Assembly: GCA_963783785.1 (NCBI GenBank)
Contig: CAWAOQ010000014.1
Span: 1 to 64,000, forward strand
DNA length: 64,000 nucleotides
DNA from: CADEEN01 sp963783785
Lineage (GTDB): Bacteria > Pseudomonadota > Gammaproteobacteria > Burkholderiales > Burkholderiaceae_C
Reading direction: 5' to 3'
In this document: in pieces, positions 39,414-48,387 of the stretch
How the letters are laid out: each line of letters begins with the position of its first letter
How positions within the stretch are numbered: the first letter of the stretch is position 1
The notes under the pieces: model-generated
The model's database searches: none
Told to the model about the DNA's origin: nothing
What the model saw: the letters and a program-made list of their open reading frames with translations, nothing else
Position numbers and translations under genes: made by a program

Positions 39414-40385
39414 TCACCGCGCCTTGGTGTCGCCGAAGCGGCCGTAGGACTGCAGGCGCTGGTAGCGGCGGTCGAGCAGTTCCTTGGGCTTCAGGTCCAC
39501 CACCTGGCGCAACGCATCGCCGAGCGCGCGCTTGAGCGACGCGCTCATCGCCTTCGGGTCGCGGTGCGCACCGCCGACCGGCTCGCTGACGATCTTGTCG
39601 ACCAGGCCCAGCGCCTTCAGGCGGTGCGCGGTGATGCCCAATGCTTCGGCGGCCTCGGCAGCGCGCTCGGTCGACTTCCACAGGATCGATGCGCAGCCTT
39701 CGGGCGAGATCACCGAGTACACGGAGTACTGCAGCATCAGCAACTGGTCGCCGACCGACAGCGCCAATGCGCCCCCCGATCCGCCCTCGCCGATGATCGT
39801 GACGATGATCGGCACCTCCAGCTGCGCCATCTCGAAGATGTTGTGGCCGATGGCTTCGCTCTGTCCGCGCTCCTCGGCGCCAACGCCGGGGTAGGCGCCC
39901 GGGGTGTCGACGAAGGTGAACAACGGCAGCTTGAACTTCTCGGCCACGCGCATCAACCGCAGCGCCTTGCGGTATCCCTCGGGCCGGCTCATGCCGAAGT
40001 TTCGCGCCGCGCGCTCCTTGGTGTCGCGGCCTTTCTGCTGGCCGATGACCATGCAGGCCTGGCCATTGAATCGCGCCAGCCCACCGATGATCGACAAGTC
40101 GTCTGCATACGATCGGTCACCGTGCAGTTCCACGAAGTCGGTGAACAGATCGGCCACGTAGTCGAGCGTGTAGGGGCGCTGCGGGTGGCGCGCGATCTGC
40201 GTCACCTGCCAGGGCGTCAGGTGCGCGTAGATGTCCTTGGTCAGCTGCTGGCTCTTCTTGTCCAGCCGGTCGATCTCGTCGGAGATGTCGACTGCAGATT
40301 CGTTCTGCACGTAGCGCAACTCTTCGATCTTGGCGTCGAGCTCGGCAATCGGCTGCTCGAATTCGAGGAAGTGGCGTTTGCTCAT
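39414..40385 (-). CDS. accA: Acetyl-CoA carboxylase carboxyltransferase subunit alpha
   Basis: 323 residues, complete. KRHFLEFEQPIAELDAKIEELR at the start, GRDTKERAARNFGMSRPEGYRKALRL, FVDTPGAYPGVGAEERGQSEAIG and GEGGSGGALALSVGD are diagnostic. It transfers carboxybiotin carboxyl to acetyl-CoA with AccD for fatty-acid synthesis. ATG 40385 lies 13 bases after the glycosylase stop. Confidence 0.96.
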   Translation of the reverse strand: MSKRHFLEFEQPIAELDAKIEELRYVQNESAVDISDEIDRLDKKSQQLTKDIYAHLTPWQVTQIARHPQRPYTLDYVADLFTDFVELHGDRSYADDLSIIGGLARFNGQACMVIGQQKGRDTKERAARNFGMSRPEGYRKALRLMRVAEKFKLPLFTFVDTPGAYPGVGAEERGQSEAIGHNIFEMAQLEVPIIVTIIGEGGSGGALALSVGDQLLMLQYSVYSVISPEGCASILWKSTERAAEAAEALGITAHRLKALGLVDKIVSEPVGGAHRDPKAMSASLKRALGDALRQVVDLKPKELLDRRYQRLQSYGRFGDTKAR

Positions 40386-40398
40386 GCGTTCAATCTCC

Positions 40399-41066
40399 TC
40401 AGTATTCCACCGGCAGCGGATCGAGGCTGCGCCAGAGATACCAGGTGGCCACGGACTTGAAGGGGGCCCAGGCTTCGCCGACCTCGCGGGCCTCGGCGCG
40501 GGTGACCGGTTCGCCGCTGAAATAGTTGACGCTGATGCCCTTGATCAGCCCGAGGTCGTCGAGCGGCATCACGTTCGGGCGCATCAGGTGGAAGATCAGG
40601 AACATCTCGGCCGTCCAGCGGCCGATGCCGCGGATCGCCACCAGCTCGTCGATGATGGCTTCGTCGTCCATCTGCTGCCACTGGCGCACATGCACCAGGC
40701 CGCCCTCGAAATGCTTGGACAGGTCGCGCAGGTACTCCACCTTGCGGGCCGACAGACCGGCGCTGCGCATCGTCGGCCACCTCCAGCGCGAGCACGCCCT
40801 GCGGACTCAGCCGGGTCGCCGGCGCCGGCAGCAACGTCGCAAAACGGTCCCACACCGATTGCGCCGCCTTGACCGAAATCTGCTGGCCGACGATCGAGCG
40901 CGCCAGCGTCGTGAAGGCATCGCCACGGCTCTGCAGGCGGGCCTCGCCGAAACGCGGGATCAGCTTCTTCATCACCCGATCGCGCCGGGCCAGGTGCTTG
41001 CAGGCCTCGTCCCAGTAGCCCGGCGTGACGATCGCGAGGTGCAGCCGCGGCCTGGGTCCGTACCAT
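40399..41066 (-). CDS. DNA-3-methyladenine glycosylase II (AlkA-like, HhH-GPD)
   Basis: Base-excision repair glycosylase removing alkylated purines. N-terminal GYWDEACKHLARRDRVMKKLIPRF, FTTLARSIVGQQISVKAAQSV, then the helix-hairpin-helix LVAIRGIGRWTAEMFLIFHL and the catalytic Asp in VMPLDDLGL. Two breaks: an extra G before ATCG near 41033 and another before ATG near 40772. Repaired length about 222 residues, as expected for the short AlkA type. Start ATG 41066 lies two bases after the cysS stop. Confidence 0.85.
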
Positions 41067-41068
41067 GA

Positions 41069-42453
41069 TCACGCCCTGATCCAGGTGGTGCCCTGGGCCG
41101 AGTCTTTCAGCTCGACGCCGTGGTCGGCGAGTTGCTTGCGAATGCGATCGGCCTCGGCGAAATTGCGCGCCTTCTTGGCGGCGTGCGCGTTCGGCGATCA
41201 GTGCGTCGATGGCCGATTCAGCCAGCCGGTGCTGCCGCTGCCGCCTTGCAGGTAGGCGCGCGGCGCCTGCTGCAGGATGCCCAGCGTGGCGCCCAGCGAG
41301 CGCAGCAGCGAAGCAGTCTGTGGCGCGCGCGTGCGATTCAGCTCGCTGGCCAGCTCGAACAACACCGCCAGCGCCAGCGGCGTATTGAAGTCTTCGTTCA
41401 TCGCGTCGCGGAAGGAAGCCGCAGACGGGCTGCGACCAATCGACCGGCGCGGCGCGCGCCCTCGAAGCCATCCAGCGCGGTGTACAGCCGGCGCAGCGCC
41501 GTGCGCGCATCGTCGAGGTGGGTGTCGCTGAAATTGAACGGGCTGCGGTAATGCGTGCGCAGCATGAAGAAGCGCAGCGTCTCGCCGTCGTACCGCTTGA
41601 GCACATCGCGGATCGTGAAGAAGTTGCCCAGCGACTTGGACATCTTCTCGTTGTCGACGTTGAGAAAACCGTTGTGCAGCCAATAGCGGGCGTATGTGCC
41701 GCCGCTTGCACCCTCGCTCTGCGCGATCTCGTTCTCGTGATGCGGGAACTGCAGGTCCATGCCCCCGCCGTGGATGTCGAAGGGCTCGCCGAGCAAGGCG
41801 CAACTCATGGCGGAACACTCGATGTGCCAACCCGGCCGGCCGGGGCCATACGGGCTCGGGTACCTGGCATCGTCGGGCTCGTCGGACTTGGCGGCCTTCC
41901 ACATCACGAAGTCCAGCGGATCGTCCTTGCCCTCGAGCACCGCCACGCGTTCGCCGGCGCGCAGCTCGTCCAGGCTCTTGCCCGACAGCTTGCCGTAGCC
42001 AGGAAACTTGCGCACCGCAAAGTTGACGTCGCCTGCCGCCGAACGGTAGGCCAGTCCCTTCTTCTCGAGCCGGTCGATCAGGCCGAGCATCTGCGGCACG
42101 TAATCGGTGGCGCGCGGCTCATGGGTCGGCGTGGCAATGCCGAGCGAACCGATGTCCTGGCGCATGGCCTCGATCATCTCGTCGGTCAGCGCGCGAATGG
42201 TGATGTGACGCTCCAGTGCGCGCTTGATGATCTTGTCATCGATGTCGGTGATGTTGCGCACATAGGTCACGTCGTAGCCGAGCGTGCACAGCCAGCGATA
42301 GATCACGTCGAAGGCCATCATCATGCGCGCGTGGCCCATGTGGCACAGATCGTAGATCGTCATGCCGCAGACGTACATGCCGACCTTGCCCGGCCGCAGC
42401 GGATGAAAGTCCTCGAGCGAACGGGTCAGCGTGTTGTGGATGCGCAGGGCCAT
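41069..42453 (-). CDS. cysS: Cysteine--tRNA ligase
   Basis: Class I synthetase. HIGH-type motif IYDLCHMGHARMM, zinc ligands including YVCGMT, WHIECSAM and FPHHENE, and the KMSKS loop DNEKMSKSLGNFF. The first 330 residues are intact. Breaks near 41470, 41418, 41222 and 41190 split the last 130 codons, although every segment is present (FRDAMNEDFNTPLAL, RNFAEADRIRKQL, GTTWIRA). As cysS is essential, these are almost surely sequence errors. ATG 42453 gives MALRIHNTL. Divergent from the cyclophilin gene. Confidence 0.92.
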
Positions 42454-42566
42454 CGCGGTGGGAAACGTGACAGCGGCCTCGGTGCAGATCGTTGCAGGAG
42501 GCCGCTCGGTAGAATCGCGACCCAGTATAGCGGGCCGGTTGCCTGCGCCGATGGAGTCCAAGCTCA

Positions 42567-43121
42567 ATGAAAACCCGTCTTGCGATCGCTTTGTGTACCG
42601 TCGCGCTGTGTGCGCCGGCGCTGGCCCAGAAGGTGCGCCTGGCCACCAGCCTGGGCGATATCGTGGTCGAACTCGACCAGGCCAAGGCGCCGAAGACCGT
42701 CGACAACTTCCTGCAGTACGTCAACGCCGGCCACTACGACGGCACGGTGTTTCACCGGGTGATCGACAACTTCATGATCCAGGGCGGCGGCATGAAGGCC
42801 GACATGAGCGAGAAGCCGACGCGCGCGCCGATCCCGCTGGAAAGCCGCAACGGCCTGACAAACCTGCGCGGCACGCTGGCGATGGCGCGCACGATGGATC
42901 CGAACTCGGCCACTGCCCAGTTCTTCATCAACCTCAAGGACAACGCGTTCCTCGATCAGGCCAACTCGCGTGACGGCAATGGCTATGCGGTGTTCGGCAA
43001 GGTGGTCGCGGGGATGGACGTGGTCGACAAGATCAAGGCGGTGCCCACCGGCAACAAGGGACCGCATCAGAACGTGCCGCTCGAACCGGTGACGATCAAG
43101 AAAGCTTCTTTGGAGAAATGA
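42567..43121 (+). CDS. ppiA: Peptidyl-prolyl isomerase A, periplasmic cyclophilin
   Basis: 184 residues with a signal peptide (RLAIALCTVALCAPALAQ) and the cyclophilin core GTVFHRVIDNFMIQGGG, SATAQFFINLKDN and GYAVFGKVVAGMDVVDKI. Export makes it a periplasmic folding catalyst. One base separates it from ppiB. Confidence 0.93.
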   Translation: MKTRLAIALCTVALCAPALAQKVRLATSLGDIVVELDQAKAPKTVDNFLQYVNAGHYDGTVFHRVIDNFMIQGGGMKADMSEKPTRAPIPLESRNGLTNLRGTLAMARTMDPNSATAQFFINLKDNAFLDQANSRDGNGYAVFGKVVAGMDVVDKIKAVPTGNKGPHQNVPLEPVTIKKASLEK

Positions 43122-43122
43122 C

Positions 43123-43623
43123 ATGACCAAGACCGTCGAGATGATCACCAACGCAGGCACGATGCGCATCGAGCTCGATGACGTCAAGGCACCGCTCAGC
43201 GTGGCCAACTTCCTGGCCTACGCCGCCAAGGGCCACTACGACAACACGGTGTTCCACCGTGTCATCAAGGGTTTCATGGTCCAGGGTGGCGGCTTCGAGC
43301 CGGGCATGAAGCAGAAGCCCACCGACGCACCGATTGCCAACGAGGCCAACAACGGCTTGAAGAACCTGCACTACACGCTGGCGATGGCGCGCACTTCGGC
43401 GCCGCATTCGGCGACGGCGCAGTTCTTCATCAACACCACGGACAACGGCTTCCTTGATTTCAAGAGCGAATCGCCGCAAGGCTGGGGCTACGCGGTGTTC
43501 GGCCGCGTCGTGTCGGGCACCGAGGTGGTCGATGCCATCGAAGGCGTGCGCACGGGCCGCAAGGGCATGCACGACGACGTGCCGCTGGAAGACGTGGTGA
43601 TCCAGCGCGTGGTCGCCGTCTGA
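43123..43623 (+). CDS. ppiB: Peptidyl-prolyl isomerase B, cytoplasmic cyclophilin
   Basis: 166 residues, no signal peptide. NTVFHRVIKGFMVQGGGFEPGM, SAPHSATAQFFINTTDN and GYAVFGRVVSGTEVVDAI. A paralogue of the preceding gene, so a tandem pair, one exported and one cytoplasmic. Followed 25 bases later by lpxH, a usual order. Confidence 0.93.
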   Translation: MTKTVEMITNAGTMRIELDDVKAPLSVANFLAYAAKGHYDNTVFHRVIKGFMVQGGGFEPGMKQKPTDAPIANEANNGLKNLHYTLAMARTSAPHSATAQFFINTTDNGFLDFKSESPQGWGYAVFGRVVSGTEVVDAIEGVRTGRKGMHDDVPLEDVVIQRVVAV

Positions 43624-43648
43624 GCGCCTGCACCGTCGGCAGCGTGGC

Positions 43649-44437
43649 ATGAGCGCGTTCACGCTGGCGTTGCCGACCTTCTATGAGATCGATGCCGCTG
43701 CAGATTGGCGCGTGATCGAGTTCATCTCCGACCTGCACCTGAGCCCCCAGCAGCCGATGACGGTGGCGGCCTGGGCCGATTACCTCGAGGGCAGCCAGGC
43801 CGATGCGATCTACATCCTCGGCGACCTGTTCGAGGTCTGGATCGGCGACGATGCCCGGCAGCCGGGCCGCTTCGAGCACCAGACCGCCGCCGTGCTGGCC
43901 GATGCCGCCAGCCGCCGCACGATGGGGTTCATGGCCGGCAATCGCGATTTCCTCGTCGGCGCCGAGATGCTGCAGTCCTGCGGGCTGGCAGCGCTTCCCG
44001 ACCCGACCCTGTTGTCGGCCTGGGACCATCGCATTCTGCTGACGCATGGCGATGCGTTGTGCCTGTCCGATACGGCCTACCAGGCCTTTCGCGCGCAGGT
44101 TCGCAGCGCCGCCTGGCGCAACCGGTTCCTGGCCCAACCCCTGGCCACGCGCGAGCGGCTCGCACGCGAGATGCGTGATGCCAGCGAGGCCACCAAGCGG
44201 GGCCGCGCGCCGCTCGACTGGGGCGACGTCGATGCGGCGACCGCCGTCGCGTGGATGCATGCCGCAGGCAGCCACACCATGGTGCATGGCCACACCCACC
44301 GGCCGGGCAGCGAGGTGCTGGCGCCGGGCTACACGCGCCACGTATTGAGCGACTGGGATTGCGACGGCGCGCCCGCACGCGCCCAGGTGTTGCGCCTGAC
44401 GCGCGACGGCTTCACGCGGATCGACCTGACGCCGTGA
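43649..44437 (+). CDS. lpxH: UDP-2,3-diacylglucosamine diphosphatase
   Basis: Lipid A pathway hydrolase, 262 residues. Metallophosphoesterase motifs FISDLHLSPQQP, ILGDLFEVWIGDD, GNRDFLVG, LLTHGDALCLSD and VHGHTHRPG. The TGA overlaps the GTG of the next gene. Confidence 0.94.
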   Translation: MSAFTLALPTFYEIDAAADWRVIEFISDLHLSPQQPMTVAAWADYLEGSQADAIYILGDLFEVWIGDDARQPGRFEHQTAAVLADAASRRTMGFMAGNRDFLVGAEMLQSCGLAALPDPTLLSAWDHRILLTHGDALCLSDTAYQAFRAQVRSAAWRNRFLAQPLATRERLAREMRDASEATKRGRAPLDWGDVDAATAVAWMHAAGSHTMVHGHTHRPGSEVLAPGYTRHVLSDWDCDGAPARAQVLRLTRDGFTRIDLTP

Positions 44438-45219
44438 TCCGGCGAATCATCGACGCGCTGCGACAGCGCCGCGAACAACGCACCCTCGCTCGTCGCGCGA
44501 TCTCCGACGACCTCTGGCAGCAGGCCATGGTGCGCCTGCCTTTCATCGCCCGACGTTCGCCACAGGACCTGGCTCGTCTGCGCCGCATGGCCAGCCTGTT
44601 TCTCGACCGCAAGGAGTTCAGCGGCGCCGGTGGCTTCGTCGTCGACGATGCCATCGCCCTGTCGGTGGCTCTGCAGGCCTGCCTGCCGATACTCGAACTC
44701 GGCATCGAACAGTACGACGCCTTTGTCGGCATCGTGATGCATGCCGACGCGGTGGTGGCCGAGCGCGAGATCACCGATGAACAAGGCATCGTGCACCGCT
44801 ATGACGAAGTGCTTGCCGGCGAGGCGATGGAAGGCGGCCCGGTGATGCTGAGCTGGGCCGACGTGCACCCGGCCGACGCCGCCGACGCAGCGTCCGGCGC
44901 CTACAACGTCGTGATCCATGAGTTTGCCCATGTGCTGGACATGCGCGACGGTGCGCCCGACGGCGTGCCGCTGTTGTCGAGCGCCAAGGAGCGCGCAGCG
45001 TGGCTGGCGGTGCTGATGCCCGAGTACGACCGCTTCTGCGAGCGGGTGGTCTGTGGCCACGACACCGTGCTCGATGCCTATGCCGCCGAATCGCCCGACG
45101 AGTTCTTCGCGGTGGCGTCGGAGGCCTTCTTCGTCACACCGGGCGAGCTGAAAGAAGAACAGCCGGCGTTGTACCGGCTGCTCGCGTCGTATTACCGGCA
45201 GGACCCGGCCAGCCTGTAG
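44434..45219 (+). CDS. mtfA: MtfA-like zinc metallopeptidase (M90)
   Basis: 261 residues. Zinc motif VVIHEFAHVLDMRDG near residue 160 with the distal glutamate in VASEAFFVTP, and DGVPLLSSAKERAAW. In enterobacteria MtfA cleaves peptides and binds Mlc; role here unknown. Start is GTG 44434, overlapping the lpxH stop (GTGA). Converges on clpA with two bases between stops. Confidence 0.88.
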   Translation: MIRRIIDALRQRREQRTLARRAISDDLWQQAMVRLPFIARRSPQDLARLRRMASLFLDRKEFSGAGGFVVDDAIALSVALQACLPILELGIEQYDAFVGIVMHADAVVAEREITDEQGIVHRYDEVLAGEAMEGGPVMLSWADVHPADAADAASGAYNVVIHEFAHVLDMRDGAPDGVPLLSSAKERAAWLAVLMPEYDRFCERVVCGHDTVLDAYAAESPDEFFAVASEAFFVTPGELKEEQPALYRLLASYYRQDPASL

Positions 45220-45220
45220 G

Positions 45221-47527
45221 TCAGGACGTCGTCGCCGGCTCGGCTTTCGGCTTGTCGCTCTTCTTCGGCGGCTGGATGTCGAGCACGGTGTTGCCCGCGT
45301 CGTCGACGTCGACCGTCAATCGCCCGCCATCGACCAGGCGACCGAAGAGCAACTCGTCGGCCAGCGCGCGGCGCACCGTGTCCTGGATCAGCCGCTGCAT
45401 CGGCCGCGCGCCCATCAGCGGGTCGAAGCCCTTCTTGGCCAGGTGGGCGCGCAGCTTGTCGGTGAACGCGACTTCGACCTTCTTCTCGGCCAGCTGGCTT
45501 TCGAGCTCGAGCAGGAACTTGTCGACCACGCGCATGATGATTTCTTCATCGAGGGCACGGAAGCTGATCGTGGCATCGAGCCGGTTGCGGAACTCCGGCG
45601 TGAACAGCCGCTTCAGGTCGGCCATCTCGTCACCGGCCTCGCGCTTGGTGGTGAAACCGATCACCGCCTTGTTCATCGTCTCTGCGCCGGCGTTGGTGGT
45701 CATGATGATCACCACGTTGCGGAAGTCGGCCTTGCGCCCGTTGTTGTCGGTCAGCGTGCCGTGGTCCATCACCTGCAGCAGCACGTTGAACACGTCCGGG
45801 TGCGCCTTCTCGATCTCGTCGAGCAACAGCACCGAGTGCGGCTTCTTCGAGATCGCCTCGGTCAGCAGACCGCCCTGGTCGAAACCGACATAGCCCGGCG
45901 GCGCGCCGATCAGCCGGCTGACGGCGTGTCGCTCCATGTACTCGCTCATGTCGAAGCGGATCAGCTCGATGCCCAGGATGAAGGCCAGCTGCTTGGCGAC
46001 TTCGGTCTTGCCGACGCCGGTCGGGCCGCTGAAGAGGAACGAGCCGATGGGTTTTTCCGGCCGTCCCAGCCCCGAGCGCGCCATCTTGATGGCCGCAGCC
46101 AGCGCGTCGATCGCCGGGTCCTGGCCGAACACCACGCTCTTCAGATCGCGGTCGAGCGTCTTCAGCTTGCTGCGGTCGTCGCTCGACACCGAAGCCGGCG
46201 GAATGCGCGCGATCTTCGAGACGATCTCCTCGACCTCGCTGCGCGTGATCGTCTTCTTCTGCTTGTTCTTGGGCAGGATGCGCTGCGCCGCACCGGCCTC
46301 GTCGATGACGTCGATCGCCTTGTCGGGCAGGTGACGGTCGTTGATGTACTTGGCCGAGAGTTCGGCGGCGGCCTGCAGTGCACCGAGCGCGTACTTGACG
46401 TTGTGATGCTCCTCGAAGCGCGACTTCAAGCCCTTCAAGATCTCGACCGTCTGCTCGACCGAGGGCTCCACGACGTCGACCTTCTGGAAGCGCCGTGACA
46501 GTGCCGCGTCCTTCTCGAAGATGCCGCGGTATTCGGTGAAGGTGGTCGCGCCGATGCACTTGATCTGTCCGTTGGACAGCGCCGGCTTCAACAGGTTGCT
46601 GGCGTCGAGCGTGCCGCCCGAAGCCGCGCCCGCCCCGATCAGGGTGTGGATCTCGTCGATGAACAGGATCGCGCCGGTCTGGTCCTTCAACTGCTTCAGC
46701 ACGCCCTTCAGGCGCTGCTCGAAGTCGCCGCGGTACTTGGTGCCCGCCAGCAGCGCGCCCATGTCGAGCGCGTAGACGTTGGCGTCGGCCAGGACCTCGG
46801 GCACATCGCCCTGCGTGATGCGCCAGGCCAGGCCTTCGGCGATCGCCGTCTTGCCGACGCCCGCCTCGCCGACCAGCAGCGGATTGTTCTTGCGCCGCCG
46901 GCACAGGACCTGGATCACCCGCTCCACCTCGGCATCGCGGCCGATCAGCGGGTCGATGCGGCCATCCCTGGCCAGCTGGTTCAGGTTCTGCGTGAACTGA
47001 TCGAGCGGCGACGACTTGGCCTCGGTCGCGTCCTCCTTCTCAGCCTCGCTGCCGCTGCTGTCGTTGGACTTCGAAGGCTCCGGCGGGTCGCTCTTCTTGA
47101 TGCCGTGGGCAATGAAGTTGACGACGTCCAGCCGGGTCACGCCCTGCTGGTGCAGGTAGTAGACGGCGTGCGAGTCCTTCTCGCCGAAGATCGCCACCAG
47201 CACGTTGGCGCCGGTGACTTCCTTCTTGCCACTGCCGGTGGACTGCACATGCATGATCGCGCGCTGGATCACGCGCTGGAAGCCGAGCGTCGGCTGCGTG
47301 TCGACCTCCTCGTCGCCGCCGACGGTGGGCGTGTTCTCCTTGATGAACGCGGTCAGGCTCTTGCGCAGGTCCTCGATGTTGGCCGCGCAGGCGCGCAGCA
47401 CCTCGGCCGCCGACGGGTTGTCCAGCAGCGCCAGCAGCAGGTGCTCGACAGTGATGAATTCGTGGCGCTGCTGGCGCGCCTCGACGAACGCCATGTGCAG
47501 GCTGACTTCCAACTCTTGCGCAATCAT
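45221..47527 (-). CDS. clpA: ATP-dependent Clp protease ATP-binding subunit ClpA
   Basis: 768 residues. An N domain (IAQELEVSLHMAFVEARQQRHEF), Walker A/B of D1 (GEAGVGKTAIAEGLA, ILFIDEIHTLIGAG), D2 (GPTGVGKTEVAKQLA, LLLDEIEKAHPD), and the C-terminal region FDPLMGARPMQRLIQD. Unfoldase for ClpP, with clpS just upstream. ATG 47527 overlaps the clpS stop (ATGA). Confidence 0.96.
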   Translation of the reverse strand: MIAQELEVSLHMAFVEARQQRHEFITVEHLLLALLDNPSAAEVLRACAANIEDLRKSLTAFIKENTPTVGGDEEVDTQPTLGFQRVIQRAIMHVQSTGSGKKEVTGANVLVAIFGEKDSHAVYYLHQQGVTRLDVVNFIAHGIKKSDPPEPSKSNDSSGSEAEKEDATEAKSSPLDQFTQNLNQLARDGRIDPLIGRDAEVERVIQVLCRRRKNNPLLVGEAGVGKTAIAEGLAWRITQGDVPEVLADANVYALDMGALLAGTKYRGDFEQRLKGVLKQLKDQTGAILFIDEIHTLIGAGAASGGTLDASNLLKPALSNGQIKCIGATTFTEYRGIFEKDAALSRRFQKVDVVEPSVEQTVEILKGLKSRFEEHHNVKYALGALQAAAELSAKYINDRHLPDKAIDVIDEAGAAQRILPKNKQKKTITRSEVEEIVSKIARIPPASVSSDDRSKLKTLDRDLKSVVFGQDPAIDALAAAIKMARSGLGRPEKPIGSFLFSGPTGVGKTEVAKQLAFILGIELIRFDMSEYMERHAVSRLIGAPPGYVGFDQGGLLTEAISKKPHSVLLLDEIEKAHPDVFNVLLQVMDHGTLTDNNGRKADFRNVVIIMTTNAGAETMNKAVIGFTTKREAGDEMADLKRLFTPEFRNRLDATISFRALDEEIIMRVVDKFLLELESQLAEKKVEVAFTDKLRAHLAKKGFDPLMGARPMQRLIQDTVRRALADELLFGRLVDGGRLTVDVDDAGNTVLDIQPPKKSDKPKAEPATTS

Positions 47528-47880
47528 GCGGCCTCCATAATGCATTGCAGCGGGTGGCCGGCGCGTTTGGCAGCGGCTTGCACCAGTTCGACTTTGGTCG
47601 CGGCGATGTCCCTGCTGTAGACACCGCACACCCCACGACCCTCGTGGTGGATCTTGAGCATGATCTGCGTGGCCGTGTCGATGTCACGCAGGAAGTATTC
47701 CTGCAGCACCAGCACCACGAACTCCATCGGCGTGTAATCGTCGTTGAGCAGCACCACCTGGTACAGCTTGGGCGGTTCGACACGCTGTTCCTGTCGCTCG
47801 GCCAGCACCGTGCCCTGCCCCTCGTCGCGGTCGGGCGACGGCGGCGGTTTGGGTGGCAGTGATGGCGGGTCGGCAGGCAT
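47524..47880 (-). CDS. clpS: ATP-dependent Clp protease adaptor ClpS
   Basis: N-end-rule adaptor, 118 residues. A proline-rich N terminus precedes VVLLNDDYTPMEFVVLVLQEYF, HHEGRGVCGVYSRDIAATKVELV and the end LQCIMEAA. It delivers substrates with N-terminal aromatic or leucine residues to ClpA. ATG 47880; divergent from the cold-shock gene. Confidence 0.95.
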   Translation of the reverse strand: MPADPPSLPPKPPPSPDRDEGQGTVLAERQEQRVEPPKLYQVVLLNDDYTPMEFVVLVLQEYFLRDIDTATQIMLKIHHEGRGVCGVYSRDIAATKVELVQAAAKRAGHPLQCIMEAA

Positions 47881-47982
47881 GAAGCGATTCTATCGAGTCG
47901 GCGTGCGCGCGCAGCCAGCGCGGGTATCCGGTGGTCGCCGGCCCGGCAACTCGGCCTGGCCGCCGGCAGCCTGGACACAACC

Positions 47983-48012
47983 TTGACACCCTGCGGCCAA
48001 TGTCTGGACAAT
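47983..48012 (+). promoter_or_regulatory. Predicted sigma-70-type promoter of the cold-shock gene
   Basis: TTGACA at 47983-47988, an 18-base spacer, then GACAAT at 48007-48012. The start codon is 46 bases further on, giving a short leader. A perfect -35 is rare in this GC-rich window. Confidence 0.5.
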
Positions 48013-48057
48013 TCTCCCCGCCAGCGGGTTACCCGCGCGGCGGCAGGAGTGCACAAA

Positions 48058-48309
48058 ATGGCTTTCGGCAGTGTCAAGTGGTTCAACGATGCCAAGGGTT
48101 TCGGATTCATCGAGCCCGAGGCCGGCGGTGATGACGTCTTTGCGCACTTCTCGTGCATCCAGATGGACGGCTTTCGCACCTTGAAACAGGGCGCCCGGGT
48201 GTCCTACGACCTCGTTCAGGGCCCGAAAGGCGACCAGGCGCAGAACATCCGCCCGGTCGACGGCCAGGGCCAGCCGTTGACGGCACAGCAGCAAGGGGCT
48301 GCCGCCTGA
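48058..48309 (+). CDS. Cold-shock domain protein (CspD/CspA-like)
   Basis: 83-residue RNA-binding protein. FGSVKWFNDAKGFGFIEPE holds RNP1; VFAHFSCIQMDGFRTLKQGARVSY holds RNP2. The C-terminal tail is Gln/Ala-rich. ATG 48058 follows CAGGAG. The divergent clpS neighbour resembles the enterobacterial cspD-clpS arrangement. Confidence 0.93.
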   Translation: MAFGSVKWFNDAKGFGFIEPEAGGDDVFAHFSCIQMDGFRTLKQGARVSYDLVQGPKGDQAQNIRPVDGQGQPLTAQQQGAAA

Positions 48310-48330
48310 TCGCGGCTTGGGGTCGACACG

Positions 48331-48358
48331 AAAAAGCCCGCCGATCGGCGGGCTTTTT
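48331..48358. terminator. Bidirectional terminator between the cold-shock gene and icd
   Basis: A fully palindromic 28-base hairpin, AAAAAGCCCGCCGA/TCGGCGGGCTTTTT. T-runs on both strands serve the two convergent genes. Confidence 0.92.
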
Positions 48359-48387
48359 GCTGCCAGCTACCGCCCCTGCGGCCGGCG